A DNA stretch of 64,000 bases from Cloeon dipterum (taxonomy: Eukaryota > Arthropoda > Insecta > Ephemeroptera > Baetidae). The stretch covers positions 14,818,001-14,882,000 of the forward strand of contig NC_088786.1 of assembly GCF_949628265.1 (NCBI RefSeq), given 5' to 3'. The stretch's first letter is position 1. Every line of letters begins with the position of its first letter. Shown here piece after piece: positions 62,252 through 64,000 of the stretch. Made by a program: the position numbers and the translations under genes. A model generated the notes under the pieces. The model was not told the DNA's origin, did not search any database, and worked only from the letters and a program-made list of their open reading frames with translations.

Positions 62252-62294
62252 GAGCTGACACCCACGGAATTCGAAAAGGCGTGGGTGTCAGCTC
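62252..62294. repeat. Perfect 15-bp hairpin
   Basis: GAGCTGACACCCACG (62252-62266) and its exact reverse complement (62280-62294) are separated by 13 bases. It is GC-rich in AT-rich surroundings. Confidence 0.6.
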
Positions 62295-64000
62295 AGCAAA
62301 CCCGGCCAACGCGTGTACATAATACGCTGGGCTAAAATTGGTCTTTATAGCTTGCAATATTTGTCCTCTAGCTCATGTGTATCAGTGTTTTTTTTGCTCC
62401 CGCTGATCAGTCGATTTAAAATTGCTCAACATCTCCTGTGTAGGATTTCAATCCTTGAAACTAGGATTTGTGTGACATTACATCAATTAATTTAGGAATT
62501 TGATCAACAATGTCAACTCAATATACTGTATGGCACATGAATTTATTGTTATTCCGCTGTTAAAAATCACAGCAAAAAGAATGATTTCTGTCAGAAGAAT
62601 CAAATAATGCAGCTTCCACGGTGTGTAGTGTGCTGTTTTTTCCATATATGAATAAGTATTTTCAGTCCCCAGATGGGTCAGGAAACTCATGAATTAGGGG
62701 TTGCAACTAGTAGCCGAAACTAGTAGAGCAGGGCCTATCTGTAGAAATATGGAAAAATAAACAGCTCAATACACACCTAGAAAGCTGCATTTAATCCTTC
62801 TGACAATTATGACAATCGCGCGTGCTTCTGCATTCATTGGCATCTGTCAAGAAGAGTGATTCCTATTTTTTTTTAGACTGTTTAAGAATTAATTGCGCAT
62901 CTCTTTCAATCTTGCAAATCAGTGGAATCATGAACCATTGATAAAAGTTGGGCTTTTTAACTTTTACTTTTTTGGAAGGGGTTAGTATTAGCAAGCAAGT
63001 TCATAAATAAAAAATGCGTTATATTGAGGATAAAGCATCCAACCATAGCTGTACATGGGCAGCCTCCATGGAATTTGAAATTTTTCATGTATATATAACA
63101 ATAAACACCTCTCGCTGTGTTATTTCCGAGAATTTAAAACGGAGTGGTGCTTTTTTTGCACAGATGGGATGCTATTCGCGGAAGCGATCACAGAGCAAAT
63201 TAATTACATTTCTGCTATTCGCAGAATCCTAATTCACGGTCCTTCGTGGAAGGGGTTTGACTGTTACAGTGGACACAGGCTTGAAATAGGTCCTAAAATT
63301 ACGGCTCGACATTGATTGTAGCGCGTGGCGCGCGGGCAAAGGCCAAAGGTCGGGCAGAAAGCTCGCTCGATTGCGTCTGGTTCTAGGAATTTCCATCTGG
63401 GCTAGCAAGCGAGGCAGGCGCAACATTTCTAATTAATATCCACAATTATTTCCTTTCAATTAGTTGATGGAACGCTTGGTGCATGACTATAAAAGCAAAT
63501 GCAACCTTAAGACCTATAATCGTCAAATAGCTATTTTACTCTTTAACAATGCGAATAATGTTGAACATAGAATCGATAACATGTATAGAACATACGCACA
63601 ATTATTTTCTATTAAAGAATTGTTTTAAGTTTTGTTTCGCCGTTATCTTTTTATCTCCAAAAAAGTGTCTGAAAAACTGTTTAATTTTTGGCTGGAAATT
63701 AACTGTTGAAACTGTATCAATGCATGTAAGCTCTCGTTAAAAATGCAAAAATAGAGAAATCATTGAGACGGAGAGTGCCAAAGATGATTACAAGTATCCA
63801 ATCGGTTTGGACATCAGGTGCATGAGAGAAACAACGTCACTGTGCCCATAGTAAAGTAATAAACACCATTCATTATAGCAGGAAGATTTTTTCAGATCTC
63901 AAGGCAAGAAGCCCCTGGAATTGTATGCTTGTGAATCGTCTCTCTTTTCCTACGTAAGCTGTAGCCTTATTCGTATCTAGTGAGCTGTATATACAATGCA

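Larger units (their letters stand above)
59450..64000. other. No gene supported
   Basis: Apart from the CRE pair and the hairpin listed separately, this end of the window shows only chance open frames. The longest is 170 codons at 61845-62357 (-), with no recognisable features. Confidence 0.4.

Noticed and set aside
61845..62357. 170-codon minus-strand frame
   Set aside because: It has no signal peptide at its start, no domain and no conserved pattern; a low-complexity chance frame.
1..64000. tRNA genes, rRNA genes and CRISPR arrays
   Set aside because: Scanning by eye for tRNA T-loop (GGTTCGA) and rRNA signatures found none. CRISPR is not expected in an animal nuclear genome.

Overview
The window is nuclear DNA of an insect (or another close arthropod). 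It is AT-rich, has GT-AG introns mostly 48-65 nt long, and carries a complete vitellogenin receptor, a prohormone-like neuropeptide precursor and scattered foldback and retroposon repeats. One gene is a selenoprotein, so the lineage must still make selenocysteine; several large holometabolous insect groups have lost that ability. The compact introns and retained selenoprotein would suit an early-branching insect, but I cannot name the species.

Layout. 166-1172 (-): a selenoprotein P-like gene in four exons, with an in-frame TGA and a good SECIS candidate in its 3' UTR. 2473-4468 (-): a five-exon leucine-rich-repeat protein. 6624-9638 (+): a secreted protein shaped like a GTPase but with a ruined P-loop; its second intron is full of foldback DNA. 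10080-10784 (-): the 3' part of an unidentified membrane protein gene. 12488-24869 (-): a secreted inhibitor with nine Kazal domains, whose signal-peptide exon lies 8.6 kb upstream of the rest beside a TATA/initiator promoter. About 25-38 kb is gene-poor, with simple repeats, perfect hairpins and a 1.5-kb inverted-repeat element. 38888-47836 (-): the vitellogenin receptor, 31 exons and about 1793 aa, reconstructed with every splice phase consistent and including a 29-nt microexon. 51683-56746 (-): a three-exon prohormone-like precursor of 237 aa, with a TATA promoter near 59290. 59.5-64 kb: no gene seen, only CRE motifs and a perfect hairpin.

The genes do not form one pathway. Several products are extracellular (selenoprotein P-like protein, Kazal inhibitor, prohormone, GTPase-like protein) or receptors of the oocyte surface (vitellogenin receptor). 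Gene models were built by hand from reading frame, splice-site motifs and phase; no alignment or transcript data were available. At least four copies of one retroposon-like repeat (1.7, 4.9, 11.6 and 24.5 kb) share a 3' A-rich end, and two of them are 5'-truncated.
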